DNA from: Acidilobaceae archaeon
Lineage (GTDB): Archaea; Thermoproteota; Thermoprotei_A; Sulfolobales; Acidilobaceae
Length of the DNA stretch: 42,544 nt
Direction of reading: 5' to 3'
Assembly: GCA_028276165.1 (NCBI GenBank)
Contig: JAPYWV010000002.1
Location: forward strand, 1 to 42,544
Below the pieces are notes generated by a model. That model searched no databases, had not been told where the DNA came from, and saw only the letters and a program-made list of their open reading frames with translations. The position numbers and the translations under genes are program-made. Below, piece by piece: positions 24,931 to 34,172 of the stretch. Every line of letters begins with the position of its first letter. Position 1 is the stretch's first letter.

Positions 24931-25899
24931 TTGGAGGCGGTGGGTGTGGGTGAGAGGAGGATAAGGGATATAACTGATCTTCCAAACGTAGGCCCTAGTA
25001 CTGCTCAGAAGCTTATCGATGCTGGTTATACGACTATAGAGGCTATAGCCGTGGCCACCCCCCATGAGCTATCTCAGGTTACTGGCATCCCGTTACCTAC
25101 AGCTCAGAGGATTATTGAGGCTGCTAGGGAGGCTCTCGATATTAGGGTGAAGACAGCCTTGGATCTCAAGAGGGAGAGGATGAAGGTTAGGAGGATTACG
25201 ACTGGTAGTAAGAGCCTCGATGAACTCCTCGGTGGTGGAATCGAGACCAGGACTATAACGGAGTTCTTCGGCGAGTATGGTACCGGGAAGACTCAGATAT
25301 GCCACCAGCTATCTGTTAACGTGCAACTACCAGAGGATAAGGGTGGTTTGGCTGCTAAGGCATTCTACATAGACACTGAGGGTACCTTCAGGTGGGAGAG
25401 GATCGAGCAGATGGCTCGTGGCGTTGGCCTAGATCCCGATAAGGTTATGGAGAACATATACTGGGTTAGGGCTGTTAACAGCCACCACCAGATGGCTATT
25501 GTTGAGAAGCTCTTCGACCTGATGAGCAAGGAGAATATAAAGTTGGTGGTTGTAGACTCTCTTACAGGGCACTTTAGAGCAGAGTTCCCTGGGAGGGAGA
25601 ACCTGGCCATGAGACAACAGTTTCTAAACAAGCACTTACACCAGCTTATGAGGCTAGCTGAGATATACGATGCAGCCGTTGTTGTAACAAACCAGGTCAT
25701 GGCAGTACCTGAGATGTTCTTCGGTAGCCCTGATAGGCCTGTCGGAGGACACGTTGTAGGCCACGCTCCAGGTGTTAGGGTTCAGCTTAGGAAGAGTAAG
25801 GGTAATAGGAGGATTGCTAGGGTTGTTGATGCACCACACCTACCTGAGGGGGAGACACAGTTCGCCATAACAGAGTATGGGATTAGAGATGTTGAGTAG
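24931..25899 (+). CDS. radA: DNA repair and recombination protein RadA
   Basis: The archaeal RecA/Rad51 recombinase (322 aa), which forms filaments on single-stranded DNA for strand exchange. N-terminal helix-hairpin-helix domain (residues 13-70: [17 protein letters not shown]), linker, then ATPase core with Walker A GEYGTGKT at 114-121 and Walker [12 protein letters not shown]; the [28 protein letters not shown] loops are typical. The start is TTG at 24931, with an AT-rich TATA-like stretch about 25 bases upstream, so the message is probably almost leaderless. The prepilin peptidase begins 16 bases after its stop. Confidence 0.97.
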   Translation: MEAVGVGERRIRDITDLPNVGPSTAQKLIDAGYTTIEAIAVATPHELSQVTGIPLPTAQRIIEAAREALDIRVKTALDLKRERMKVRRITTGSKSLDELLGGGIETRTITEFFGEYGTGKTQICHQLSVNVQLPEDKGGLAAKAFYIDTEGTFRWERIEQMARGVGLDPDKVMENIYWVRAVNSHHQMAIVEKLFDLMSKENIKLVVVDSLTGHFRAEFPGRENLAMRQQFLNKHLHQLMRLAEIYDAAVVVTNQVMAVPEMFFGSPDRPVGGHVVGHAPGVRVQLRKSKGNRRIARVVDAPHLPEGETQFAITEYGIRDVE

Positions 25900-25915
25900 A
25901 GGGTGTTCAGCCTAG

Positions 25916-26587
25916 TTGCTGGAATGGATGCCAGCTGTTTACACGCTACTAGTGCTAGCCATAGCAGGCGTCCTAGACGTTAGGTCGAGGGAGATCCCCC
26001 CATGGTACTGGCTGGTAGCCGTAGCGGTGGGGCTCCCCATCACAGTAGCTGTTTACAGAGGGGATCTAGGGGTTCTCATAGCCTACCAGGTGCTATCACT
26101 TGTAGTAGTCATACCGTCCTACATCATGTACAGGTATTGCATGCTAGGCGGGGCTGACGTACTAGCTTTCCTCGTAATAGCAATACTATCACCGGTAAGA
26201 CCGGGTAGCATAATACCATTACTGTACCTAGCAGTACTCTACGCAGTAGCACCAGCCATAGCGTACCACCTCTACTCAGCCTGGATAGCCTGTAACGGGT
26301 TTAAGGTTGGATGCATGTCTAGGATGAAGTTTAAGGTTAAGGTTAGAACGATAGTCGAGGACCCGAGATTCAAATGGTGGCTTGTAGACGTTAAGGGGGA
26401 GTGTAGCGTGGAAGGGGATCCCAGAGCTCTAGCCTTAAAAGCAGGACAGGGGGATCTAGATGCATACATAGATGCCACGCCAGGACACCCGTACGTAGCA
26501 CACCTAGCCATAGGGTACCTTGTAGCTATAGCAATAGGGGATAGACCTATACTAGAGCTCGTGACAGCCCTAGCTAAGCTCGTGTAG
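25916..26587 (+). CDS. archaeal type IV prepilin peptidase (A24 family)
   Basis: A 223-residue membrane aspartic protease that trims class III signal peptides of archaellins and pilins. Catalytic Asp21 lies in GVLDVRSREIP and Asp81 in the GxGD-type motif, here GGAD (MLGGADVLAF). About five or six membrane helices are visible, with a soluble insert (residues about 133-185) containing KFKVKVRTIVEDPRFKWW, seen in crenarchaeal relatives. The start codon (TTG at 25916) lies close to the radA stop, suggesting co-transcription. Confidence 0.88.
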   Translation: MLEWMPAVYTLLVLAIAGVLDVRSREIPPWYWLVAVAVGLPITVAVYRGDLGVLIAYQVLSLVVVIPSYIMYRYCMLGGADVLAFLVIAILSPVRPGSIIPLLYLAVLYAVAPAIAYHLYSAWIACNGFKVGCMSRMKFKVKVRTIVEDPRFKWWLVDVKGECSVEGDPRALALKAGQGDLDAYIDATPGHPYVAHLAIGYLVAIAIGDRPILELVTALAKLV

Positions 26588-26609
26588 CGGGGGAGAGCGG
26601 TAGCACGTA

Positions 26610-27032
26610 GTGTGGTATATACGATCCTATAAAAGCAACGGCCATAAGGGGTCTCCTATTGGGTGTTATGGTTTGTGGGTTAGGTTCGCTAAAGAATCCA
26701 TAATACCTGAGGGTACGGGTAGGGTTAAGTTCTTCGGTGGGATACCAGTGATGGTCCTCAGGAGTAATGGTCAGCTCTACGCCTACGTAGCCTTATGCAA
26801 CCATAAGTACTATGTTCTATGCGAGAGGGCCATCAAGGATGGTAAGATCCTGTGCCCAGGCCACGGGGAGGTCTTCATAGCGACAACGGGGGAGCCAACC
26901 CAGCGTATGGCTAAGAGGAGTTTGATCAGGTTAAACCATGAGGTTAAGGACGGCTTTGTGTACGTCGAGCTCCCTCCAAGAGATGTTATAGAGAGCATAG
27001 CATCAGAATCCCTAGTGGAGGGTCAAGCCTAA
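26610..27032 (+). CDS. Rieske [2Fe-2S] protein, soluble
   Basis: A small Rieske ferredoxin-like protein: Cys63-x-His65 in LCNHKY and Cys82-x2-His85 in LCPGHGEVF bind the 2Fe-2S cluster. There is no membrane helix, so it is a soluble electron carrier or oxygenase-ferredoxin rather than a cytochrome bc subunit. The first 20-22 residues (WYIRSYKSNGHKG...) do not look family-like; a TTG at residue 22 (LWVRFAKESI) is the more probable start, giving about 119 residues. The partner enzyme is not evident. Confidence 0.85.
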   Translation: MWYIRSYKSNGHKGSPIGCYGLWVRFAKESIIPEGTGRVKFFGGIPVMVLRSNGQLYAYVALCNHKYYVLCERAIKDGKILCPGHGEVFIATTGEPTQRMAKRSLIRLNHEVKDGFVYVELPPRDVIESIASESLVEGQA

Positions 27033-27089
27033 CTAGCCTTAAAGCTAGTTAAGCTCTTTCACACCCCCTCCCCTCACGGGGCTCTGGTT

Positions 27090-27977
27090 TTGAGCTTAGA
27101 GTTGGTCCTCATAGGTTTCTCGACTGTAGAAGCTATACCATTGTACCACTTGTACCCTGGTGGGGTTGCTCTAAGGCTTCTCTCCAAGCCTATGAGGTCT
27201 CTTAACTGCGAGTACGATCTTGATGTGTGTGAGTGGGCTAGGGGGCCTGAGGTTTTCGTAAGCGTTAGTATACCCTTCAGTGTTGTTGAAAACCTTATGT
27301 CCAGGTGGGGTTGCGATATAGTGTTCCTCGATGGCCTCGAACCCCTGGAGTTCTTCAAGGTGGGGTATTTGAGGGAGCGTTTAGGCCCTCATGTCACCCT
27401 AGCTTCTAGAGCTCATGGTTTCACAGATGTTAGGGTTGAGGTCGACTACTACCTGGTCGAGGATCTATCTGTTATCGTGGGTGACGAGGTTATCCGGAGG
27501 AATGTGGTTAGGTTTGTTGAGGGCCTCCAATCCAAGGGTAAACCCTTCGAGCTCCACGTGTACATAGACAACCCCTACGTTGAAGAACTAGGGGATATAG
27601 TTGGTGTAGCTGAGAGCTCGGGAGCACCACTACACGTTACAGTACAAAACCCTAGGGGTGGGGGGCCTGTTAGGAGCCTCTACGAGCAGCTCAGGAGGAG
27701 GGTTGGAGTAGTCTACGTGCACACAAGGATATACGATGAGGTGGATACAAGATGCCCGAAATGCGATACAATACTACTCTACAGATCTGGAGGAGCCCTT
27801 AGAGGGGTTAACCTGAGGGATTCAACGTGCCCGAAATGCGGGACGAAGATACAGATCACAGGGGCTGTGAGAGGGAAGACTAGGGAGTCCCTGTTGAAGA
27901 TAGCTAGAGGTGGGGTCGTATGGTACAACCCGCTCTTCTACAAGAGCCTCCAGGCTGGTAGAGCCCACAGCCCCTAG
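27090..27977 (+). CDS. degenerate AmmeMemoRadiSam-type radical SAM protein
   Basis: The C-terminal part matches radical SAM proteins of the AmmeMemoRadiSam group, which end in two zinc-ribbon-like CxxC pairs: Cys222/Cys225 in TRCPKCDTILL and Cys247/Cys250 in STCPKCGTKI. The preceding domain could be the barrel (for example ELHVYIDNP and VYVHTRIYDE). However, the CX3CX2C site for the 4Fe-4S cluster is absent; the only N-terminal cysteines are Cys40 and Cys47 with the wrong spacing. The protein is therefore probably not a working radical SAM enzyme. Start TTG at 27090. Convergent with rnz. Confidence 0.55.
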   Translation: MSLELVLIGFSTVEAIPLYHLYPGGVALRLLSKPMRSLNCEYDLDVCEWARGPEVFVSVSIPFSVVENLMSRWGCDIVFLDGLEPLEFFKVGYLRERLGPHVTLASRAHGFTDVRVEVDYYLVEDLSVIVGDEVIRRNVVRFVEGLQSKGKPFELHVYIDNPYVEELGDIVGVAESSGAPLHVTVQNPRGGGPVRSLYEQLRRRVGVVYVHTRIYDEVDTRCPKCDTILLYRSGGALRGVNLRDSTCPKCGTKIQITGAVRGKTRESLLKIARGGVVWYNPLFYKSLQAGRAHSP

Positions 27978-27990
27978 ATCCTACACCATA

Positions 27991-28941
27991 TCATCTAACA
28001 CTGTGAGCTCCAAGGGTTACCCTTAGTAGGTCTCTCGCTAGTATAGTGTTAGGGAACACCCCCCGAGCCTCCTCTAGGAGCCTCCGAGCCTCGAAACCCC
28101 TATACCTAGAGCTTATGTGGGTTAGGGCTAGGAGCTCCACGTCAGCCTCCCTAGCTTTTAAGGCTGCATCCCTCGACGTACTATGCCCCCTGCTGGTAGC
28201 CTCTGATTCCAGCTCTGAGTGGAACGTCGAATCATGTATTAGGATTCTCGATCCTCTAACGCTCTCAACGTACACGTCACAGGGGGCTGTGTCACCTGTG
28301 TACGAGAGTTTAACGGTCACACCCCTAGCTTCAACTACATCCTCGAGTTTAACCCTGACATCACCCACCCTAACCTCCCCCCTCTCAATCAAATCCCTAA
28401 TCCAGGGTCCTGGTTTTAGACCGAGGGCCTCCACCCTCTCAATGCTAACCCTAGGTCTAAGCCTCCACTCTAAGGTGTAGCCGTAGGCTTCAACAGTATG
28501 GCATACGGGGAACCAGCCTAAGGTTAGGGTATCACCAGAGCTCCTACCCACCTCAATGGAGCCCCTACCCCTAGCTACCACAACATCCACCTCGAAGCCA
28601 AGCCCATCCTCTCCAGCGAGCGCCTCGCTGATAAACTGTGCTACGCTAGCTGGAGCAACAATCGTGAGCCTCCTGGATCTACCACTAACATACATGGACT
28701 GGAGTAACCCCGGGAGCCCGTTAACGTGATCGCCGTGCTCGTGGGTGATAGCTATAACGTCTATAGATGAGGGTGACACGTTGAGCTGAGCTAGCCTAAA
28801 CTGAGCACCCTCACCTACATCTAGCAGTATTACATCACCCATCCTATCCCTAACAAGTATGCCTGGTAGGAACCTCTCAGTAGTAGGTAGGGTGGCACCC
28901 GTCCCAAGGAATGTAATCTCAGCCAGGTACCCTAAGTTCAA
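27991..28941 (-). CDS. rnz: ribonuclease Z (tRNA 3' endonuclease)
   Basis: A metallo-beta-lactamase-fold nuclease that removes 3' trailers from tRNA precursors (316 aa). The metal-binding motif HxHxDH is His67, His69, Asp71, His72 in THEHGDHVNGL; the N-terminus has EITFLGTGATLPTTERF, and SYTGDTAPC plus LTHISSRY supply the remaining ligands. This is the short archaeal/bacterial form. Start TTG at 28941. It is the last gene of a reverse-strand group with trm-G10 and PRPP synthase. Confidence 0.93.
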   Translation of the reverse strand: MNLGYLAEITFLGTGATLPTTERFLPGILVRDRMGDVILLDVGEGAQFRLAQLNVSPSSIDVIAITHEHGDHVNGLPGLLQSMYVSGRSRRLTIVAPASVAQFISEALAGEDGLGFEVDVVVARGRGSIEVGRSSGDTLTLGWFPVCHTVEAYGYTLEWRLRPRVSIERVEALGLKPGPWIRDLIERGEVRVGDVRVKLEDVVEARGVTVKLSYTGDTAPCDVYVESVRGSRILIHDSTFHSELESEATSRGHSTSRDAALKAREADVELLALTHISSRYRGFEARRLLEEARGVFPNTILARDLLRVTLGAHSVR

Positions 28942-28994
28942 AAGGCCTACACCCCCATCTACGGGAGCTCTAACATCTAAAACTCTACGCCTAG

Positions 28995-30008
28995 CTAGAC
29001 CCTGGCTACAACGACCTCCCTTACGAGGGAGCCGTGAACGAACATATGGTGTCTTGATACAACCTCAAGCCCCACCCTCCGCGCTATAACCCATGGGCTC
29101 CTCTCGTAGGGCCCAGCGTAGACCACGTAGCCACCCCTCCTTAGGACTCTCCTAGCCTCCCTTAGGAATTCGAGTGCTAGCTCCTCGTAGCCAACACCTT
29201 TTGTTGAAGCTGATCTACCGTATGGAGGGTCTGTTGCTATAGCATCAACACTCTCATCAGCTAACGGTATCGCCATCGAGTTTGATCGCGCTACCAAGCT
29301 TACATTACACCCGTAGTGTTCGAGGTTCTTGAGAGCCCCTAGTGTAGCCTCACCATCTATATCACCACATATCACCCTCGACGCTCCTAGGAGGCATGCC
29401 TCGATAGCGAAGCCCCCGACGCCGCAGAAGGGGTCTAGGAACACGCCACCTCTTCTTAACCTCGATAGGTTTACGAAGAGCCTCGATAGCTTGGGTGAGA
29501 GGGTTCCAGGTTTAAAGTACGGCCTCCTCCTAGGCATTCTATCAACGAAGCCCCCCGCCTCCCTTGAAGCCAACCTAACCCCAGCTACTGATACACCCTC
29601 TGTCACCATAACCCTTAACATCCTATCGCTATCAAGACTACACCTGACGCCTAAGCCTGAGAGCATTCTAACGAGATCCGGCTCCGAGTAGAACCCGTAA
29701 CCCTTATACCTTGACACCTCGACCCTCACACTACCACCCCTTAGAGCCTGGGCAACCTCCTTAACCCATGAGGGTTCTAGGTGGTCTGAGCCTATCGTTA
29801 CGAGCTCCCCAACCTCCCTCACGTAGCCAGCCCTAGACACTACGACCCCGGGGTCCTCTAGTACGGCTTTGAATACTGCGACACCTTCAAAGACATGCTC
29901 TATGACGTAGCCCTTAGACTCGACTTCGAGTATGGCCTTAAGCTCCTCTAAAGCTAAACCCTCATAGTCGCCTGAGAGGATGGCATAGAATGATCTTAGC
30001 TCACCCAC
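28995..30008 (-). CDS. tRNA (guanine-10-N2) dimethyltransferase, Trm-G10 type
   Basis: A 337-residue methyltransferase with an N-terminal THUMP domain (about residues 45-150) and a C-terminal Rossmann methylase. FLDPFCGVGGFAIEA binds SAM, and ATDPPYGRS is the DPPY catalytic motif for N2-guanine methylation. In archaea the enzyme makes m2G/m22G at position 10 of tRNA, stabilising tRNA at high temperature. Its start overlaps the end of the PRPP synthase gene by 13 bases, and RNase Z follows after 53 bases, giving a tRNA maturation group. Confidence 0.9.
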   Translation of the reverse strand: MGELRSFYAILSGDYEGLALEELKAILEVESKGYVIEHVFEGVAVFKAVLEDPGVVVSRAGYVREVGELVTIGSDHLEPSWVKEVAQALRGGSVRVEVSRYKGYGFYSEPDLVRMLSGLGVRCSLDSDRMLRVMVTEGVSVAGVRLASREAGGFVDRMPRRRPYFKPGTLSPKLSRLFVNLSRLRRGGVFLDPFCGVGGFAIEACLLGASRVICGDIDGEATLGALKNLEHYGCNVSLVARSNSMAIPLADESVDAIATDPPYGRSASTKGVGYEELALEFLREARRVLRRGGYVVYAGPYERSPWVIARRVGLEVVSRHHMFVHGSLVREVVVARV

Positions 30009-30892
30009 CTGGCTATCTCACCTGCAACAAGCGGGGTTACATCGATAACCTTAAGGGCTTGGTGGTCTGGTTGTGGTAGCGTATTGGATGTTGTGATCCT
30101 CGATACACCAGCCCCTAGAACCCTCTCAAGAGCCCCTGGTAGGTTGAGGTTATGTACTACGATCACCTGGACACTCCTAGCACCCCTCTCCAGGAGGATC
30201 CTAGAGGCTTCAGCTAGGGTGCCACCAGTACTTAGTATGTCGTCTACGACCACCACATCGAGCCCCCTTGGGTCCAGGGAGCCTGCGTCCATCGAGATGA
30301 CACCTGTAACCCTATCCCTCACCTTGGCAATGTACGAGCTCCTAGCACCTAGAGCTTCAGCAACACCCCTAGCCCTACTAATGCCACCTAGATCGGGTGA
30401 TACTACGAGGACGTCGCCCCCGAGCCCTGAGAGTTTAGCCATGTAGGGTAGGGGGTTAACGTTTACAACGTAGCCTGGGAAGTGGGATAGAGCTCTCTCG
30501 CTATGAGCTTCAACAACAATAAGCCTCCTAACACCAAGACCGTGTAGGGTCTTGAGGATAGCTCTAACGCTAACAGGCTCCCCGGCCAGGAAAACCCTAT
30601 CCTGCCTCGCGTAGGGGAGGTAGGGTGCGAATAGGGTGATGTCACCGGCGCCAGCCTCGACAAGAGCGTCGACTAAGAGCATGAGCTCGACCAACGCATC
30701 ATTCTGAGGGGGCTCCATAGACTGTACTACAATGACATCCTCACCTTTAACACTAGAGGTAACTCTAACGTAGAGCTCACCATCAGGGAACCTCTTACCC
30801 TCAACAACCGTGAACCTCAGGTTAAGCCTTGAGGCTAGGAGCTCCCCCAGAAGCCTACTATGAGCTCTTGAACCGGAGACCACGATAGCCAA
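29996..30892 (-). CDS. prs: ribose-phosphate pyrophosphokinase (PRPP synthase)
   Basis: Makes PRPP from ribose 5-phosphate and ATP for nucleotide and histidine/tryptophan synthesis. Two phosphoribosyltransferase-like domains are present: KRFPDGELYVRV and FAPYLPYARQDRVF in the first half, and the PRPP loop VVVDDILSTGGT with the AKVRDR catalytic segment in the second. Length (298 aa) matches archaeal enzymes. First gene of an overlapping pair with Trm-G10. The phosphoribosyltransferase at 18938 is a potential user of its product elsewhere in the window. Confidence 0.93.
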   Translation of the reverse strand: MAIVVSGSRAHSRLLGELLASRLNLRFTVVEGKRFPDGELYVRVTSSVKGEDVIVVQSMEPPQNDALVELMLLVDALVEAGAGDITLFAPYLPYARQDRVFLAGEPVSVRAILKTLHGLGVRRLIVVEAHSERALSHFPGYVVNVNPLPYMAKLSGLGGDVLVVSPDLGGISRARGVAEALGARSSYIAKVRDRVTGVISMDAGSLDPRGLDVVVVDDILSTGGTLAEASRILLERGARSVQVIVVHNLNLPGALERVLGAGVSRITTSNTLPQPDHQALKVIDVTPLVAGEIARWVS

Positions 30893-30967
30893 GCTATCAA
30901 CCCCAATGTTCTACGGTGTGGCTAGCGGAATTTAAAGATAGATGTGAGAGCTCCCGTGTAACAGCTT

Positions 30968-31393
30968 TTAGCCCCTCTCCCCCCATAACAGCCTCATAAC
31001 ATCCTCAATGTACCTTCTAACCTTAACAACCTCCCTTCTAAGCATCTCAGCGTCAATCACGCCTTCGTAGAACGTCATCTCGTGTAGATACCTCTCCCTA
31101 GCCCCATACCTATCCCTCAACCCTAGGGCTTCAACGGTGGGATCCACGTCCTCCAGTCTTTCAAGAGCCTTCCTCCTCTCCCAATGGCTAGCTGGTATCA
31201 TGTTGAGCTTTGATAGGATTAGAGCGTTTGTAGCATTGATGATAGCGTTCCACAACTTCTCAGCTCCATCCCTAACCTTGATATCATCCTTCTCCCTCAA
31301 CCCCTCCTCTAGCTCCCTCCAACCTCTCTCGTAGAACTCCCATGCCATGTCTATTAGGAGTTTAACCTTACCCTCTAGGCTCACCCTCTGCAC
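30968..31393 (-). CDS. PaREP1-family (HEPN-like) protein
   Basis: A 141-residue all-helical protein like the PaREP1 family common in Thermoproteota: LIDMAWEFYERGWRELEEG, then KLWNAIINATNALILSK and a C-terminal VVKVRRYIEDVMRLLW. These are related to HEPN domains, many of which pair with nucleotidyltransferases, but no such partner is next to it. It lies 12 bases after the acyl-CoA dehydrogenase gene and 75 bases before prs on the same strand. Its function is unknown. Confidence 0.7.
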   Translation of the reverse strand: MQRVSLEGKVKLLIDMAWEFYERGWRELEEGLREKDDIKVRDGAEKLWNAIINATNALILSKLNMIPASHWERRKALERLEDVDPTVEALGLRDRYGARERYLHEMTFYEGVIDAEMLRREVVKVRRYIEDVMRLLWGERG

Positions 31394-31405
31394 CCTACAT
31401 TCGAT

Positions 31406-32602
31406 CTACTCTGGCCTAATCCTCCCTAGTAGCGATCTCACTATAACCATCCTCTGCACCTCGTTAGTCCCATCACCTATCTCGACCATCTTTATATCCC
31501 TGTACAGTCTCTCAACCACACTCTCCTTACTATAACCTATCCCCCCCATGACCTGCATTGCCATCCTCACCAGGTCTACACCCCTACTTGCGACGTACAG
31601 CTTGGCCATGCTAGCATACCTTACATAGTCGGGGTGCCCTTCATCAGCCTTCCTTGCCGCCTCGTATAGTATCAGCCTCGATGTTTCAAGTAGGATCGCC
31701 ATCTCCGATACAAGGTATTGGACTAGCTGGTGTTCTATTATCGGTACACCCATGCTAGTCCTCTGCCTTGCATAGTTGAATGCCTCCTCGAAGGCAGCCT
31801 GCATTATGCCTAGTGCTGTGGCGGAGGTCGTTATCCTGCCTTCGTTCAAAGTCATCATGACCTTCTTGAACCCCGTGTTAACCTCACCTATCAAGTTCTC
31901 CCTTGGAACCCTACAGTCCTCGAATACAACCTCCGATGTACCACTACCCCTATAGCCCATCATCTCGAGCTTTGAAACCTTAACACAAGGCTTCCTATCG
32001 ATTACGAGCAACGATATACCTTTATGCCTATCCTCAGGCCTCCCAGTCCTAACAGCTGTTATGAAGAAGTCGGCGTACTGCGCATTCGTTATAAAAGTCT
32101 TAACACCGTTAACTACAAACTCGTCACCATCAACCTCGGCCCTGGTCATTATAGCTGCTGCATCACTACCACAACAAGGCTCTGTTAGAGCGAAAGCCCC
32201 TATGGAGCCCTTAGCCAGCTTAGACAAATACCTCTCCTTCAACTCACGACTACCATACTTAACAATAGGGTAGGGTACCATGGAGCCACTAACAGTAGCC
32301 ATAACACCGATAGCGCTGGAGACGCGGGAGAGCTCCTCTACGACAATAACACTCTCGAGGACCGAGAGGCCTGGACCACCATACTCAACAGGAACCCTCA
32401 AGGAGAAGTAGCCCATACCAGCAACATCCCTAAGAACATCCTCTGGAACACTATTACTCTCATCAATAACCCTAGCAACACCCCTAAGCCTCCTCTCAGC
32501 AAACTCCCTAACACTAACCCTGATAGCCTCAATATCAACTCCCTTCAACTCACTCACCCACACTAGCATGCACCAAGGAGATTTAATAAACGTATATAGC
32601 AA
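31406..32602 (-). CDS. acyl-CoA dehydrogenase
   Basis: A FAD-dependent acyl-CoA dehydrogenase, catalysing alpha,beta-desaturation of acyl-CoA in fatty or branched-chain acid oxidation. Family signatures: ALTEPCCGSDAAAI (FAD/substrate), FITNAQYADFFI, and the C-terminal GTNEVQR with the RSLLGR end. Full length once trimmed: the first ten or so residues of the longest frame are not conserved and a TATA box (CGTTTATTAAATC, about 32578-32596) lies within them, so the true start is probably the ATG at 32569 or a GTG at 32563/32557. Its products could feed the acyl-CoA synthetase at 38356, but the two are far apart. Confidence 0.9.
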   Translation of the reverse strand: MLYTFIKSPWCMLVWVSELKGVDIEAIRVSVREFAERRLRGVARVIDESNSVPEDVLRDVAGMGYFSLRVPVEYGGPGLSVLESVIVVEELSRVSSAIGVMATVSGSMVPYPIVKYGSRELKERYLSKLAKGSIGAFALTEPCCGSDAAAIMTRAEVDGDEFVVNGVKTFITNAQYADFFITAVRTGRPEDRHKGISLLVIDRKPCVKVSKLEMMGYRGSGTSEVVFEDCRVPRENLIGEVNTGFKKVMMTLNEGRITTSATALGIMQAAFEEAFNYARQRTSMGVPIIEHQLVQYLVSEMAILLETSRLILYEAARKADEGHPDYVRYASMAKLYVASRGVDLVRMAMQVMGGIGYSKESVVERLYRDIKMVEIGDGTNEVQRMVIVRSLLGRIRPE

Positions 32603-33134
32603 CAGAGTACCAAAACCGGGTTCGAGGACTCCACAAGCTCATAGCCCAACTAAATGGAACCCTTTAAACCCTCAAGACACCCCCAACCTTAACCCCACAG
32701 TTATAATCGTAGACCCCCGAAGATGGAGGGATTCCAGGCTTCCCAACCGGAAACCTCGCCTCCCAAGACGGTGGGCAGCCAGCAGAATGCTAACCTACAC
32801 TCGCCCAGAATCAGTGTAAACTGGGGGGTTAACACATAGAATACCATTGTACCAGGTAACCCCCGCATCACATGTGATTAGCCATAGTAATGGATGGTAG
32901 CCTATCTCAGGTTACTCTGGAAGCTCTCTAGGTCAGCTAAGGGTTCTACATCAGGTAGCTGTCATAACGCTCCTAGGAGTTACCTTAGATAGCGCTATGA
33001 TCTCCACGTAGTCTCATTCCACTACCAACGCTATGTGGTTATGTGAGCGTGGTTCCGGGTTCTCCCATGTGAACCACGTTAACCGATCGAATGCTTTGAG
33101 TGGTGGTTTATTAGGGATCGCTTCTAACTCACCA
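32603..33134. other. about 530-base intergenic stretch
   Basis: No gene is recognisable between the divergent acyl-CoA dehydrogenase and AIR-synthase-like genes. It contains a stem GGGGGTTA 32824-32831 with TAACCCCC 32857-32864 and, right after it, the perfect palindrome ATCACATGTGAT (32867-32878), which could be an operator. A TATA-like TTTATTA at 33107-33113 lies 28 bases before the GTG at 33135. Confidence 0.5.
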
Positions 33135-34172
33135 GTGGGGTTTGGGTTGAAGCTTAGACCTGATGTTCTCGTTAACCTGGTGTTTGGTAGGGTTGGTGTC
33201 CGGGATCCTAATGTTGTTGTAGGCCCTGCTATTGGCGAGGATTCCGCTATAATAGATCTCGGTGGCTTCTACCTTGTAGCCCACTCAGACCCGATCACCG
33301 GGGCTGTTGCTAATATTGGTTGGCTCTCCGTCCACATTGCTGGTAACGATGTTGCTGTTAGGGGTGCTAGGCCTAGGTGGTTCCTCCCAGTCATCCTACT
33401 ACCTGAGGGTTCACCTCTGGAGCTCGTAGACTCCATAACATCCCAGATTGACTCAGCATTGAGAGAGCTAGGGGCTATGGTTGTTGGCGGTCACTCCGAG
33501 TACACCCCGGGCCTCGATAGACCCATAATCTCTATGACCTCCCTCGGCCTCGTGGAGAAGGATAAGCTTGTCTTGACCAGCGGAGCTAGGGTTGGAGACT
33601 ACGTTGTTATGACTAAGAGTGCCGCAGTAGAAGGTACATCGATTCTAGCTGTTGACTTCGAGGAGGAGCTCCTAAGCAAGGGTGTGCCCAGACGGATCTT
33701 AGAGAAGGCTAGAGGGTACTCTAGGATGATAAGTGTAGTGAGGGAGGCCCTGGAGCTAGCGGAGGGACGCTACGCAACGTCAATGCACGACCCAACGGAG
33801 GGAGGCCTCATAGGGGGTCTGACTGAAGTAGCTTATGCTTCGAGGAAGACAATAGAGGTGTGGGAGGACCACATACCCGTAGCAGAGGAGACTAGGATCA
33901 TATGTGGAGCTCTAAAAGTAGACCCGTTGAAGCTGGTAAGCTCCGGGGTCCTCATAGCAACAATATCGGAGGGTAGGGTGGAGGAGGCCCTAGCGAAGCT
34001 TAGAGAGGCAGGTGTGGAGGCAACAGTGATAGGGAGGGTTAAAGAGTATAACGGATCGCTACTAGAGCTCCACAGATTGGATGGGAGCGTGGAGAGGTTC
34101 GAGGAGGTGCATGTGGAGGACGAGCTTATGAGGATAGTTAGCGAGAGATACAGGTTAATGCAGACAAGTTAG
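33135..34172 (+). CDS. AIR-synthase/HypE-like protein (PurM superfamily)
   Basis: A stand-alone two-domain protein of the PurM/HypE/ThiL/SelD superfamily (about 345 aa). The ATP/phosphate region shows GPAIGEDSAIIDL and VAHSDPITGA, then HIAGNDVAVRGARPRWF; the second domain has SMHDPTEGGLIGGLTEVA. No hydrogenase genes lie nearby and the C-terminus lacks the HypE cysteine end, so a hydrogenase role is not supported; the phosphorylated substrate is unknown. The longest frame starts 34 codons earlier, but a TATA box within that part favours GTG 33135 or TTG 33147. It is a second PurM-type protein besides the SelD-related gene. Confidence 0.75.
   Translation: MGFGLKLRPDVLVNLVFGRVGVRDPNVVVGPAIGEDSAIIDLGGFYLVAHSDPITGAVANIGWLSVHIAGNDVAVRGARPRWFLPVILLPEGSPLELVDSITSQIDSALRELGAMVVGGHSEYTPGLDRPIISMTSLGLVEKDKLVLTSGARVGDYVVMTKSAAVEGTSILAVDFEEELLSKGVPRRILEKARGYSRMISVVREALELAEGRYATSMHDPTEGGLIGGLTEVAYASRKTIEVWEDHIPVAEETRIICGALKVDPLKLVSSGVLIATISEGRVEEALAKLREAGVEATVIGRVKEYNGSLLELHRLDGSVERFEEVHVEDELMRIVSERYRLMQTS

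Noticed and set aside
33033-33134. N-terminal extension of the AIR-synthase-like protein
   Set aside because: The extra 34 residues are unlike the family and contain a TATA-like box placed correctly for a start at 33135.
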